NCBI GenBank assembly: GCA_034436335.1
Contig: DAOTVO010000019.1
Span: 41,136-105,135, forward strand
Source of the DNA: UBA877 sp034436335
GTDB taxonomy: Bacteria > Chloroflexota > Anaerolineae > Anaerolineales > Villigracilaceae
Direction: 5' to 3'
DNA length: 64,000 bases
The notes beneath the pieces are model-generated. The model saw nothing but the letters and a program-made list of their open reading frames with translations. It did not search any database and was not told the origin of the DNA. Positions 8,360 through 17,266 of this stretch are shown one piece after another; positions within the stretch are counted from its first letter, which is position 1, and each line of letters opens with the position of its first letter. The translations under genes and the position numbers were made by a program.

Positions 8360-10087
8360 ATGATCGAGATTCCCGACCGTGTTGCCTTCTTGTCGCGCTC
8401 GCACCTGTTCAACGGTCTGAACGAGGCGCAATTAACGGCTGTAGCGCAGCGTCTTGAAGAAGTCTCGTTCAAGGCGGGCGATGAGATTGTGCGCGAAGGG
8501 CAGGAGGGGAAACAATTTTTCCTGGTTGTCGCCGGTAAGGTGAACGTTACCTGCAAAGGATCAGAAAAGCCGCTGGCCACGCTGGTGGCAGGTGACTATT
8601 TCGGCGAGGAGGCCGTCTTGAGCCGCCGACACCGCCGAAGCGCCACCGTCACCGCGCTGGAAGATACCCTGACGCTGGCGCTCAGTTACGAACATTTTCA
8701 GGATTTGCTCAAGCAGGCTCGCGGACTGCGCGCCAATTTTCAAGTGGCAATCAACAGCCGTCGTCTGGCGCGCAGGATACATTTCAAGTGGCTGCCAGAA
8801 GATGAAGTTATCTATTACCTGGCGCGCAAGCATCCCATTCTGCTGGTCGAGGCGCTGATTGTGCCTTCCCTCCTGCTGATACTGGGAATCGCCGGAATGC
8901 TGGCCGCCTGGTATTATTCCCCTGGCCGCCTGGACATTCAGGCGCTCTGGTGGGTGGCGCTGTTTGTGAGCATCCTGGCCGGCCTGTGGGCGCTCTGGAA
9001 CATCATAGACTGGGGAAACGATTACTACATTCTGACCAACCGGCGCGTTATCTGGCTCGAAAAGGTCATCGGCCTCTATGACAGCCGCAATGAAGCGCCC
9101 CTCTCGGCCGTCCAGCGCGTTAACGTCCAGACCGAGTTCTGGGGGCGGCAGTTGGAGTACGGCGACCTCATCGTCCGCACCATCGTGGGAAGCAGTATCA
9201 CCTTGAAGAACATCAGTTACCCTTACCAGGCCGCCGCGCTCATCGAGGAGCATTGGAAGCGTTCGCTCGAAACCTCGCGCAGGATGGAGGAAAATGAGAT
9301 GAAACAAATCCTGCGCGAGCGCATCCTGCAGAGCGGCCCACGTCCCGTCAAAGCGCCGTCCTTGATTGCCAAACCGCCGGCCAAACTTGACCCTTACAAA
9401 GGCAAACACCGCATAGCCGACTTCTTTCGTCTGCGCTTCGAGGACAAGGCGGTTGTTACCTACCGCAAGCACATCGTCGTTCTGGTGCGCCAGACGTGGA
9501 AACCGTTCCTGCTCCTTGCCGTGCTGATTGCCGTCCTCATTTTTGCCCTGGTCCGTCATCTGCTGGCCAATGCTTCCACACTTGAATTGGACAGTCTGCT
9601 CTGCACCTGGGGCCTCCTATTCGCCGTGGCCTTTTTCTGGTGGCTGTACCAGTACATTGACTGGAGCAACGACATCTTCCAGGTCACGCCCGAACAGATT
9701 CTCGACATAGACAAGACCCCGCTGGGTGAAATGACCAGCGACATTGCCGCCCTCGACAACATCCTCAGCATCGAATACGAACGTCATGGCATCTGGGAAT
9801 TGCTCTTCAACTATGGCGATGTGAAAATCACCATCGGCGGCGGCAAGCAGATGATTTTCGAGGATGTCGCCAATCCCTCCGCCGTGCAGGATGACATCGA
9901 GCGGCGGCGGCTGGAACGAGTCGCCAAGCGCGAACAGGACAAGGCCCGCCAGGAACGCGAACGCTTTGCCGACTGGTTCGCGGCCTATTATCACAATGAA
10001 CAAGTCCTGCGGGCCGAGGAATCCGCGCAAAAACCTCCCCAAACCGGCCAGCCGGGCAGCGAAGGCGAAACATCCGGCGGCAGTTGA
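8360..10087 (+). CDS. Membrane protein: cyclic-nucleotide-binding domain plus two TM/PH-like repeats
   Basis: A 575-residue protein with an unusual architecture. Residues about 15-130 are a cNMP-binding domain with a recognisable phosphate-binding cassette (GDYFGEEAVLS then RSATV), the arginine being the usual phosphate ligand. Two similar modules follow, near 145-300 and 370-530. Each begins with a basic/H-P rich stretch, has two transmembrane helices, an IDWGNDYY or IDWSNDIF motif, and a bacterial PH-like beta domain. The C-terminus is charged and Pro/Gln-rich. The layout suggests a membrane sensor with a cytoplasmic nucleotide-binding regulator. The ligand and output are unknown. Peptide deformylase follows after 40 bases. 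Confidence 0.8.
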   Translation: MIEIPDRVAFLSRSHLFNGLNEAQLTAVAQRLEEVSFKAGDEIVREGQEGKQFFLVVAGKVNVTCKGSEKPLATLVAGDYFGEEAVLSRRHRRSATVTALEDTLTLALSYEHFQDLLKQARGLRANFQVAINSRRLARRIHFKWLPEDEVIYYLARKHPILLVEALIVPSLLLILGIAGMLAAWYYSPGRLDIQALWWVALFVSILAGLWALWNIIDWGNDYYILTNRRVIWLEKVIGLYDSRNEAPLSAVQRVNVQTEFWGRQLEYGDLIVRTIVGSSITLKNISYPYQAAALIEEHWKRSLETSRRMEENEMKQILRERILQSGPRPVKAPSLIAKPPAKLDPYKGKHRIADFFRLRFEDKAVVTYRKHIVVLVRQTWKPFLLLAVLIAVLIFALVRHLLANASTLELDSLLCTWGLLFAVAFFWWLYQYIDWSNDIFQVTPEQILDIDKTPLGEMTSDIAALDNILSIEYERHGIWELLFNYGDVKITIGGGKQMIFEDVANPSAVQDDIERRRLERVAKREQDKARQERERFADWFAAYYHNEQVLRAEESAQKPPQTGQPGSEGETSGGS

Positions 10088-10127
10088 AGTAAAATATGTC
10101 TCTAACTCTCTGAATTACTGGTGAACC

Positions 10128-10640
10128 ATGTCTCTCCGTGAAATCGTTACCCTCCCCGACCCCATCCTGCGCCGCAAGGCCAAAGCGGTGACCGACTTCG
10201 GCCCCGGCCTGCAGCGCCTGGTGGACGACATGATCGAGACGATGCGCGCCGCCCCCGGCGTTGGCCTGGCTGCCCCGCAGGTGGGCGTTTCGCAGCGCGT
10301 CATTGTGGTCGAATACCCCGAAGATGACGAAGAGGAAGACGCCCCGAAGAAACTCTACGTGGTCGTCAACCCCGAAATCAAGGAAATGTCCCGCGAGACC
10401 GAAATGGGCATCGAAGGCTGTCTCTCCATCCCCGGCATCCAGGGCGAGGTAGAACGCGCCCTCGAAGTGCGCGTGAGCGGCAAAACCCGCCGCGGCCAGC
10501 CCATCAAAATCAAGGCCAAAGGCTGGCTGGCGCGCATCTTCCAGCACGAGATTGACCACCTGGAAGGCGTCGTCTTCACCGACCGCGCCGTCAAGGTCTG
10601 GAAACCCGCCCCCGATGAAGAAGTTCTCGACAACGTCTAA
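10128..10640 (+). CDS. def: Peptide deformylase
   Basis: A 170-residue metalloenzyme that removes the formyl group from the N-terminal methionine of nascent proteins. All three family motifs are present in order: GVGLAAPQVG near residues 44-53, EGCLSIPG near 100-107, and the metal-binding HEIDHLEG near 142-149. An acidic insertion (EYPEDDEEEDAP) near residues 63-74, between the first two motifs, is lineage-specific variation and lies away from the active site. The start MSLREIVTLPDPILR matches the usual deformylase N-terminus. It lies between the cNMP/PH membrane protein and recF, with a 42-base spacer to recF that carries AAACGTG-type repeats. Confidence 0.96.
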   Translation: MSLREIVTLPDPILRRKAKAVTDFGPGLQRLVDDMIETMRAAPGVGLAAPQVGVSQRVIVVEYPEDDEEEDAPKKLYVVVNPEIKEMSRETEMGIEGCLSIPGIQGEVERALEVRVSGKTRRGQPIKIKAKGWLARIFQHEIDHLEGVVFTDRAVKVWKPAPDEEVLDNV

Positions 10641-10682
10641 CCTTCTAACTTGTGAACCGCTAACGTGTAAACCTGTAAACGG

Positions 10683-11903
10683 ATGCACCTCACCCACATC
10701 TCTCTCACCAACTTTCGCAGTTTTGCCCGCCTGGACCTCGACGTTCCCCGGCGGGTTGTTTTGCTAGTGGGGAGCAACGCCCAGGGCAAGACCAGCATCC
10801 TCGAAGCCGTCTATTTCCTGGCTGCCTTCACCTCCTTCCAGACCCACACCGACCGGCAACTGGTCAACTTCGTCGCTGCCCGCGAATCGCTGGCCGTGGC
10901 GCGCCTGGTCGCTGAGTACCGGCGCGGGGTCAGCAAACACCGGCTCGAGGTCCGGCTGGTGATCGAACCGGTGGGGCCGCTCAACGGTCAGCGCCTGCGC
11001 AAGGAAATTCTGCTCGATGGCGTCAAACGCCCGCTGGCGGAAGTCATCGGGCATTTCAACGCCGTCGTCTTCGTCCCGCAGATGACTCGCATCATCGAGG
11101 GCGCGCCCGAAGACCGCCGCCGCTACCTGAACCTGGCGCTGGCGCAGACGGTCCCCGGCTACGCCCGCGCCCTCAGCGAATATACCCAGGCGCTCACCCA
11201 GCGCAACGCCCTGCTCAAGGCGCTCGGCGAACGCGGCGGCGATGCCTCGCAACTCGATTTCTGGGACGAGACGATCGCCCGCGCCGGAGCGCAACTCATC
11301 CGGGCGCGCATCACCGCCGTGCAGGAAATCGAGGCCCTGGCGCTGGGAATCCATACCGAACTGACGCGCGGCGCCGAAAACCTGCGCCTCGACTACCGGC
11401 CAGCCTACGACCCCCTGCCGCGCCCGAACGGCCAGATTGCCCTGCGCATGGATACGCGCGTGGACCGCTCCGGGCTGGGCGAGGAGGAAATCCGCCTCGG
11501 CTTCCTGGACGCTCTGCGCCGGGCGCGGGGCGAGGAGATTGCGCGCGGCGTGACCGTCCTCGGCCCGCACCGCGACGAACTGCGTTTCCTTGCCAACGGC
11601 ACCGATTTGGGCGATTATGGCTCGCGTGGTCAAGTACGCACCGCACTCCTGGCGCTCAAACTGGCCGAGGTGGAATGGATGAAAGCGAAAACCGGTCAGT
11701 GGCCGGTGCTCCTGCTGGACGAGGTGATGGCCGAACTCGACCTCCAGCGCCGCGCCGACCTGCTGGCCTATCTCGAAAAGATGGAGCAGGCCCTGCTCAC
11801 CACCACCGACCTGAAATTGTTCGCCCCCGCCTTTGTCGAAAAGACCGAGACCTGGGAGGTGAACGCCGGGACGGTGAAAGTCTTGCAAAGCGGAGGCAAA
11901 TAG
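10683..11903 (+). CDS. recF: DNA replication/repair protein RecF
   Basis: A 406-residue ABC-type ATPase of the SMC/Rad50 superfamily that, with RecO and RecR, loads RecA at single-strand gaps. It begins with the conserved HLTHISLTNFRSF. The Walker A GSNAQGKTS is at residues 30-38. The ABC signature-like region (YGSRGQVRTALLALKLAE) and Walker B (PVLLLDEVMAELD) are near the C-terminus, as in RecF. Length is normal. dnaA, dnaN and gyrB do not flank it here, unlike in many bacteria. recR and dnaX lie about 48 kb away in this window. The cupin gene follows after one base. Confidence 0.95.
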   Translation: MHLTHISLTNFRSFARLDLDVPRRVVLLVGSNAQGKTSILEAVYFLAAFTSFQTHTDRQLVNFVAARESLAVARLVAEYRRGVSKHRLEVRLVIEPVGPLNGQRLRKEILLDGVKRPLAEVIGHFNAVVFVPQMTRIIEGAPEDRRRYLNLALAQTVPGYARALSEYTQALTQRNALLKALGERGGDASQLDFWDETIARAGAQLIRARITAVQEIEALALGIHTELTRGAENLRLDYRPAYDPLPRPNGQIALRMDTRVDRSGLGEEEIRLGFLDALRRARGEEIARGVTVLGPHRDELRFLANGTDLGDYGSRGQVRTALLALKLAEVEWMKAKTGQWPVLLLDEVMAELDLQRRADLLAYLEKMEQALLTTTDLKLFAPAFVEKTETWEVNAGTVKVLQSGGK

Positions 11904-11904
11904 A

Positions 11905-12258
11905 ATGTCTGTTACCCACACTTCTGATGTTCCTGCCCAACCGGTCAAGGCTGGCGACTTTACGACCCTTCAGGTCTTGCTGAAAGGCCCCAACTTCACC
12001 ATGCGGCGCTTCGTGATGGAACCCGGCGGCGGGATGCCGGAACACACCAACACGGTCGAGCATGAACAGTATGTGCTGCACGGCCGCGCCCGCATCAGCA
12101 TTGACGGCCAGGAGTTCGAGGTGCAGGCCGGGGATGTGGTCTTCATCCCGGAGGGCGCGCCGCACTGGTATCAGAACATCGGCGAGGAAAACTTCGAATT
12201 CCTGTGCATCGTGCCGAACAAGGAAGATGTTATCACGCTGGTGGATAAGGGCTGCTGA
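11905..12258 (+). CDS. Small cupin-domain protein
   Basis: A 117-residue single-domain cupin. The first motif region reads MPEHTNTVEHEQYVLHGRA, with the histidines and glutamate that normally hold a metal. The second is AGDVVFIPEGAPHWYQN, with the conserved histidine. Such small cupins may be dioxygenases, isomerases or simple binding proteins, and nothing visible narrows the choice. It starts one base after the recF stop and ends one base before the GTG of the next flavoprotein, so it lies in a tight transcription unit with both. Confidence 0.85.
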   Translation: MSVTHTSDVPAQPVKAGDFTTLQVLLKGPNFTMRRFVMEPGGGMPEHTNTVEHEQYVLHGRARISIDGQEFEVQAGDVVFIPEGAPHWYQNIGEENFEFLCIVPNKEDVITLVDKGC

Positions 12259-12259
12259 C

Positions 12260-13882
12260 GTGGACTACGACATCCTCGTCATCGGTTCCGGCGCGGGCGG
12301 ACTCACTGCCGCCGTCGCATTGGCGCAGGCAGGGAAGCGCGTGCTGGTTCTCGAACAGCACGACCGCCCCGGCGGGTGGACGCATTCCTTCACCCTGCAA
12401 GGCTACCGCTTCAGCCCCGGCGTCCACTACATCGGCGACCTGCAGGAGGGCGGCGGTCTGCGCCGCATCTACGACGGGCTGGGCGTCTCGCAGGATTTGG
12501 TCTTTTGCGAACTCAACCCCGACGGCTACGACCACATCGTCGTCGGCGAGAAGCGGGTGGATTTCCCGAAGGGGAAGGAGAATCTCATCGAGCGGCTGAA
12601 GAGCCACTTCTCGCACGAGAAAGATGGGATTGACGGCTACTTCCGCGACCTGACCGCCATGATGGAGGGGCTGCGCGCCCTCGGCAATGCGAAGAATCCG
12701 CTCGCGGCGGCGAAGGGTGCGGGGAACGTCCTGAAGTGGATGCGCGCTACCGGCGCGGACCTCATCAACGCGCACATCAGCGACCCCGTGCTGCGCGGCG
12801 TGCTGGCGGGACAGTCGGGCGACCACGGTCTGCCGCCCTCGCGGGTGAGCGCGTTCATGCACGCCGGTATCACCCATCACTACCTCGAGGGCGGATACTA
12901 CCCGCAGGGCGGCGCGTTCACCATTCCGCGCGCCTTCGTTCGGGCGTTAAAACGCGCGGGCGGGGAAATCCGCCTCCAGTCACGCGTGAAGCGGATTTTG
13001 CTCGAAGGGAGAAAAGTCATTGGCGTGGAACTGGAATCGGGCGAGGAAATCCGTGCCGGAGTCGTCATCTCCAATGCCGATCCCGAAGTGACGTTCGGCA
13101 AGTTAATCGGGCGCGAGAACCTCTCGCCGCGTCTGCGCCGTAAACTGGACGGGCTGGCGTACTCAACCTCGTGCCTGAGCCTGTTCTTCGCGACGGATAT
13201 GGATTTGCGCGGGGCGGGACTCGACTCGGGAAATTTTTGGTATTACGACCACGCGGACGTTGACCGCATCTACGCCCACGGGCTGACAGATGCGCTTTTG
13301 CGGGAGGAAACGCCGCCCGGCATGTTCCTGACGGTAACAACGCTGAAAGACCCCTCGAAGATGCACGCGCACGGCGCGACGGCGGGACATCACACCTGCG
13401 AGTCGTTCGCATTCGTGGGGTATGACGCCTTTGCGAAGTGGGCGCACACTCGGTATGGCGCGCGTCCCGCTGACTACGAGGCGATGAAGGAAGACCTGGC
13501 GTGGCGGATGGTGCGCGGGCTGGAGAAGCGCATCCCTGGTTTGAGCAAGCATATTGTCTTTTGGAGTCTCGGCACGCCGCTCACGAACGAACATTATCTC
13601 AACGCGACGCGCGGGAATCTGTACGGCATTGAGAAGTCGCCGACTCAGGTGGGGCCGCTCGGCTTCACGGCGCGGACGGAGTTCGATGGGCTGTACCTGT
13701 GCGGGGCCAGCACGACCAGTCACGGCGTGGCGGGGGTCACGGCTTCGGGAATCGAGGCGGCGAAGGCGGTGTTGAATTGTCGGACAAGGGATTTGCTGCG
13801 CGAGGGCGGGGAGGGCCCGAAGTTTTTGCCTGCGGAGGACCCGTCCGCATGGGGGGAGGTGAGAGGGGTGGAGGAGGAGTGA
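12260..13882 (+). CDS. Phytoene desaturase/RetSat-like FAD oxidoreductase
   Basis: A 540-residue flavoprotein beginning (GTG start) VDYDILVIGSGAGGLTAAVA, with GxGxxG at residues 9-14, then LEQHDRPGGWTHSF and the substrate-entry motif FSPGVHYIGDL. The C-terminus has GLYLCGASTTSHGVAGVTAS, the second FAD motif of the carotenoid desaturase/isomerase and retinol saturase group. These enzymes reduce, desaturate or isomerise polyene chains, but the substrate here is unknown and no carotenoid gene adjoins. The GTG at 12260 is chosen because the frame starts one base after the cupin stop and the dinucleotide motif then sits at the proper distance. The last 30 residues are glycine-rich and poorly conserved in character. 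Confidence 0.82.
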   Translation: MDYDILVIGSGAGGLTAAVALAQAGKRVLVLEQHDRPGGWTHSFTLQGYRFSPGVHYIGDLQEGGGLRRIYDGLGVSQDLVFCELNPDGYDHIVVGEKRVDFPKGKENLIERLKSHFSHEKDGIDGYFRDLTAMMEGLRALGNAKNPLAAAKGAGNVLKWMRATGADLINAHISDPVLRGVLAGQSGDHGLPPSRVSAFMHAGITHHYLEGGYYPQGGAFTIPRAFVRALKRAGGEIRLQSRVKRILLEGRKVIGVELESGEEIRAGVVISNADPEVTFGKLIGRENLSPRLRRKLDGLAYSTSCLSLFFATDMDLRGAGLDSGNFWYYDHADVDRIYAHGLTDALLREETPPGMFLTVTTLKDPSKMHAHGATAGHHTCESFAFVGYDAFAKWAHTRYGARPADYEAMKEDLAWRMVRGLEKRIPGLSKHIVFWSLGTPLTNEHYLNATRGNLYGIEKSPTQVGPLGFTARTEFDGLYLCGASTTSHGVAGVTASGIEAAKAVLNCRTRDLLREGGEGPKFLPAEDPSAWGEVRGVEEE

Positions 13883-13967
13883 AAGTTTTGGGATGCAGAA
13901 AACGCGGATAGCACAGATGAACGCAGAGAGAAAAAGCGAAAAACCTCTGTCAGGAAAGGAATAAATC

Positions 13968-14609
13968 ATGTTGCTAGACGTTCGTCAGCAAATTGTGCAA
14001 GTCACGACCGAACTCTACCAGCGCGGCCTCGTCACCGCGACCGGCGGCAACATCAGCGCCCGCTGTGAAAACAACCCGGCCGAAATCTGGATTACCCCCT
14101 CAGCGATCTTCAAGGGTGCGCTGCAGCCGGAGATGATGGTACGCATTGACCTGAACGGGAACATTTTGAGCGGGGACGGTTACCCCGCCTCCAGCGAGCG
14201 GCGCGTCCACTGCGCCCTTTACCGACGGCGGCCAGACCTCAACGCCGTCATTCACACCCACGCCCCCTATGCTACCCTGCTGGCTTTGGCCGGCATCCCC
14301 TTCGAGTTCATCTCCGCTGAGGCGGTCTTCGTCGGCGAGTTGCCGATTGTCCCGTTCATCCTGCCCGGCACGGACGAATTGGCTGAGGCTGTGGCAGACG
14401 CTTTTGGCGCGCAAGGGCATGCCGCTCTGATGCAAAATCACGGCCTGGTGGTGGGCGGCTCAAACCTGCGCCGGGCTGCCGATTTGACCGACATCATCGA
14501 GGTCACTGCCCATAAACTCGTTGTTTGCCGTATGCTCGGCGTCTGTCCACCGACCTTGCCGGAGGACGCCGTCCGTCAACTCCAAGCGTTGGGGAAGATG
14601 GTCGTATGA
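13968..14609 (+). CDS. Class II aldolase/adducin family protein (fuculose-phosphate aldolase-like)
   Basis: A 213-residue zinc aldolase-family protein. TGGNISAR near residues 25-32 and PSAIFKG near 43-49 form the phosphate-binding region. VIHTHAPYAT near 91-100 gives two zinc histidines, and NHGLVVGG near 155-162 gives the third. The catalytic acidic residue fits SAEAVF near 114-119. This family includes L-fuculose- and L-rhamnulose-phosphate aldolases, ribulose-5-phosphate epimerase and methylthioribulose dehydratase. Without pathway neighbours the substrate stays open. AGGAAAGGAATAAATC precedes the ATG. The 85-base spacer upstream contains an ACGCAGA-type repeat. Confidence 0.88.
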   Translation: MLLDVRQQIVQVTTELYQRGLVTATGGNISARCENNPAEIWITPSAIFKGALQPEMMVRIDLNGNILSGDGYPASSERRVHCALYRRRPDLNAVIHTHAPYATLLALAGIPFEFISAEAVFVGELPIVPFILPGTDELAEAVADAFGAQGHAALMQNHGLVVGGSNLRRAADLTDIIEVTAHKLVVCRMLGVCPPTLPEDAVRQLQALGKMVV

Positions 14610-14680
14610 GTTTGATAGCCCCTGATAGCCGCCTTGGATACAATTAGAGCGTCGTTCGATTCTCGTTAGAAAGGTTTCCT

Positions 14681-15829
14681 ATGAGACAAGTCGCCATCTT
14701 GGGCATTGGCCAAACCAAAATAGATGAGCATTGGGACAGATCGATTCGTGACCTGGCTGTGGAGGCGGTGCGTGCCGCGTTGCACGATGCCGGGCGTGAA
14801 TCGGCGCAAGGGTTGTTTGTGGGCAATATGATGGCGGGCATTCTCGACATGCAAAACAACCTCGCCCCGCTCGTGGCGGATTTCGCTGGGCTGAAGGGAG
14901 CCGAATCTGTCAGAGTGGACGCCGCTTGCGGGTCGGGCGGGGCTGCTCTGCGCGCCGGTTTGATGGCCGTCGCCTCGGGCGAACTCGAGTCTGCCCTTGT
15001 GCTGGGCGTCGAGAAGATGACCGATCGCCATCCGCATGAGGTCACTGCAGCCCTGGCTACCGCCGCCGACTCAGATTACGAAATTGAGATGGGGGTTTCG
15101 TTTGTCGGCTTGAATGCCCTCATCATGCGCCGCTACATGCATGAGTACGGCTGGAAGCACGCCGATTTTGCTCCTTTTGCCATCAATGCCCACGCCAACG
15201 CTTTGCATAATCCCCATGCTCGTTTGCATCAGAAGATTACGGTGGAGGACTTTGAGAAATCGGCGATGATCGCCACGCCGATTAACCTGCTGGATGCTTC
15301 GCCGATCGGTGACGGGGCGGCGGCCCTTTATCTTGTCCCTGCTGAGTCGCTGCGTGGGGGAAAGCGCATCCTGGTCGCCGGTTCGGGTGCGGCAGCCGAT
15401 ACGATCGGCCTGCACGATCGTGGCGAGGACCTCTTTCTGACGGCGGCTTATCGCTCGGTGCAGCAGGCCTATCAACAGGCCGGTGTCGGGCCGCAGGATA
15501 TTGACGTCTTTGAACTGCACGATGCTTTTACCATCATGTCGGCGCTTTCGCTGGAGGCTTGTGGCTTTGCCGAGCGCGGCCAGGGCGTTCGCTTGGGGTT
15601 GGAGGGTGACATTCTGCCGACAGGACGGATTCCGGTCTGCACGCGCGGCGGGTTGAAGGCGCGCGGCCATCCGGTCGGCGCAACGGGCGTTTACCAGGTT
15701 GTCGAAGTGGCGCAGCAATTGCGCGGCGAGTGCGGCCCGACCCAAGTTCCCGAGGCGCGTATCGGTCTGACTCAGAACATCGGCGGCAGCGGGGCGACCA
15801 TTGTGACGCATATTTTGAAACGCGAGTAG
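14681..15829 (+). CDS. Thiolase family protein (acetyl-CoA acetyltransferase-like, SCPx type)
   Basis: A 382-residue thiolase. The nucleophilic cysteine sits at about residue 83 in DAACGSGGAAL. The C-terminal half has ELHDAFTIM, then CTRGGLKARGHPVGATG, which holds the second catalytic cysteine and the GHP histidine. Thiolases condense or cleave acyl-CoAs. The short N-terminal region and overall pattern resemble the SCPx/archaeal acetoacetyl-CoA type that normally pairs with a small DUF35 protein and HMG-CoA synthase, but neither is adjacent. GAAAGG lies before the ATG. The neighbouring plsC genes suggest a lipid context, which is inference only. Confidence 0.85.
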   Translation: MRQVAILGIGQTKIDEHWDRSIRDLAVEAVRAALHDAGRESAQGLFVGNMMAGILDMQNNLAPLVADFAGLKGAESVRVDAACGSGGAALRAGLMAVASGELESALVLGVEKMTDRHPHEVTAALATAADSDYEIEMGVSFVGLNALIMRRYMHEYGWKHADFAPFAINAHANALHNPHARLHQKITVEDFEKSAMIATPINLLDASPIGDGAAALYLVPAESLRGGKRILVAGSGAAADTIGLHDRGEDLFLTAAYRSVQQAYQQAGVGPQDIDVFELHDAFTIMSALSLEACGFAERGQGVRLGLEGDILPTGRIPVCTRGGLKARGHPVGATGVYQVVEVAQQLRGECGPTQVPEARIGLTQNIGGSGATIVTHILKRE

Positions 15830-15853
15830 GGCGAGATATTATCCCGCCCTACT
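15825..15853. terminator. Palindromic hairpin at the thiolase 3' end
   Basis: AGTAGGGCG pairs with CGCCCTACT. After one A-C mismatch the stem continues GAT / ATC around an ATT loop. It overlaps the thiolase stop and lies 13 bases before the next ATG. A TATAAT (15855-15860) follows immediately. The core is the same palindrome type as 4497-4521. Terminator function is likely but there is no T-run. Confidence 0.5.
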
Positions 15854-15866
15854 GTATAATATTCGC

Positions 15867-16544
15867 ATGCGTCTGAAAATTACCCGCTTCTTCATCCGTC
15901 TCCTGCTGCGGCTGTTGACCCGCGTCGAAATCCACAACCGCCAGCACATCCCTGCCGAGGGGACTTTTGTCATTGCCTCCAACCATCTCGGTCTGGTGGA
16001 TGCTTTTCTGCCGTTTTATATCATTGACAACGAAAATCTCATCTTGCTGGTGGGCGAGAAGTGGGAAAAGAACCGCTTCATCCGCTGGCTGGGCAAGGGG
16101 CTGAACTTTCTTTACGTGGACCGTTTCAATCCCGATATTCGCGCCATCCGGAAGGTGCTGACGCGCATGAAACAGGGCGAGATTTTGGTCATCACGCCGG
16201 AAGGGACGCGCTCAAAGGTGGGAACTCTGTTGGAAGGAAAGCCCGGCGTGGCTTATCTGGCTGCCAAACTGGGGTATCCCATCCTTCCGGCGGGTATCTC
16301 CGGCTCTTTTGACCCGCTTTTCTTCGGGCAGTTGAAACGCCTGAAGCGGCCGCGCGTCGTCGTGACGCTGGGGCCGGCCTTTTCCCTGCCGCCGCTTCCC
16401 TCCGATGGACGGGACGATGCGCTTCAGCAGTACACCGATGAAATCATGTGCCGCATCGCCGCTCTCCTGCCGCCCGAACAGCGCGGAGTCTACGCTGACC
16501 ATCCCCGGCTGAAGGAATTGCTCCAATCGGGCGCGGCAGGCTAA
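15867..16544 (+). CDS. plsC: 1-acyl-glycerol-3-phosphate acyltransferase (PlsC family), copy 1
   Basis: A 225-residue membrane-associated acyltransferase. The catalytic NHLGLVDAF motif (HX4D) is near residues 39-47 and the glycerol-phosphate binding motif EGTRSK near 112-117, followed by PILPAGISG. It would add the second acyl chain to lysophosphatidic acid in phospholipid synthesis. The N-terminus is basic and hydrophobic (TRFFIRLLLRLLTRVE), consistent with membrane attachment. A TATAAT lies only 6 bases before the ATG, so the mRNA may be nearly leaderless. A close paralogue follows 30 bases downstream, and both end with a similar RRGVYA/RGVYADHPRLKELL tail. Confidence 0.9.
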   Translation: MRLKITRFFIRLLLRLLTRVEIHNRQHIPAEGTFVIASNHLGLVDAFLPFYIIDNENLILLVGEKWEKNRFIRWLGKGLNFLYVDRFNPDIRAIRKVLTRMKQGEILVITPEGTRSKVGTLLEGKPGVAYLAAKLGYPILPAGISGSFDPLFFGQLKRLKRPRVVVTLGPAFSLPPLPSDGRDDALQQYTDEIMCRIAALLPPEQRGVYADHPRLKELLQSGAAG

Positions 16545-16574
16545 CGGTCCGCGCCGGACGGGGTTATAGCGAAT

Positions 16575-17261
16575 ATGAACCCGCGTTTCTACAAAATTTT
16601 CCGCTGGATTATCCGTACCCTGCTCAAACTGATTGCCCGCGTCGAAGTGACCGGCTTCGAGAAATTGCCTGTTTCGGGCGGCTATGTGGTTGCCGCCAAT
16701 CACATCGGCCGGCTGGATGCCGCCATTCCGTACTTTGTTCTCGACCGTCCCGACATTATCATGGTCGTGGCCGAGAAATATCGCAAGTACGCTTTCTACC
16801 GCTGGCTGGTGAGAATCACCAACGGCATGTTCATTGACCGGTACAACGCCGACATCGGCGCCATCCGCGAGACCCTGCGGCGGCTGCGCGCGGGCGGGAT
16901 TTTTGTCGTCACCCCGGAGGGGACGCGCTCAAAGAGCGGCAACCTGCAGGAGGCCAAACCGGGGGCGATTTATCTGGCCTGGAAGGCTGGCGTGCCGATC
17001 TTGCCCGTCGCCCTGACCGGCTGTGAGGACGCGGTGGTCAAGGCGCGGCTCAAGCGCTTTCAGCGGCTGGACATCCGCGTGAAAGCGGGCGAGTTCTTTA
17101 CCTTGCCTGCCGAGGCCAAAGGCGCCGACCGCGAGGCGCTTCTGCAGCGATATACCGACGAGGTGATGTGCCGCATTGGCGTTCTTCTGCCGCCGGAGCG
17201 GCGCGGCGTCTACGCGGAACACCCGCGGTTGAAGGAGTTGCTGGGCAACCCGCCGGCCTGA
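16575..17261 (+). CDS. 1-acyl-glycerol-3-phosphate acyltransferase (PlsC family), copy 2
   Basis: A 228-residue tandem paralogue of the preceding gene. NHIGRLDAAIP near residues 42-52 carries the HX4D catalytic pair, and EGTRSKSGNLQEAKPG near 116-131 carries the phosphate-binding segment. The two copies match in layout from the basic N-terminal helix to the RRGVYAEHPRLKELLGN tail, so they arose by tandem duplication and then diverged. The copies may differ in acyl-chain or acceptor preference. The small membrane protein gene follows 5 bases after the stop. Confidence 0.88.
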   Translation: MNPRFYKIFRWIIRTLLKLIARVEVTGFEKLPVSGGYVVAANHIGRLDAAIPYFVLDRPDIIMVVAEKYRKYAFYRWLVRITNGMFIDRYNADIGAIRETLRRLRAGGIFVVTPEGTRSKSGNLQEAKPGAIYLAWKAGVPILPVALTGCEDAVVKARLKRFQRLDIRVKAGEFFTLPAEAKGADREALLQRYTDEVMCRIGVLLPPERRGVYAEHPRLKELLGNPPA

Positions 17262-17266
17262 CGCAG

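Noticed and set aside
12062..12259. Longer start for the RetSat-like flavoprotein
   Set aside because: The extension overlaps the cupin gene in another frame and has no family similarity; GTG at 12260 puts the FAD motif at the normal position.
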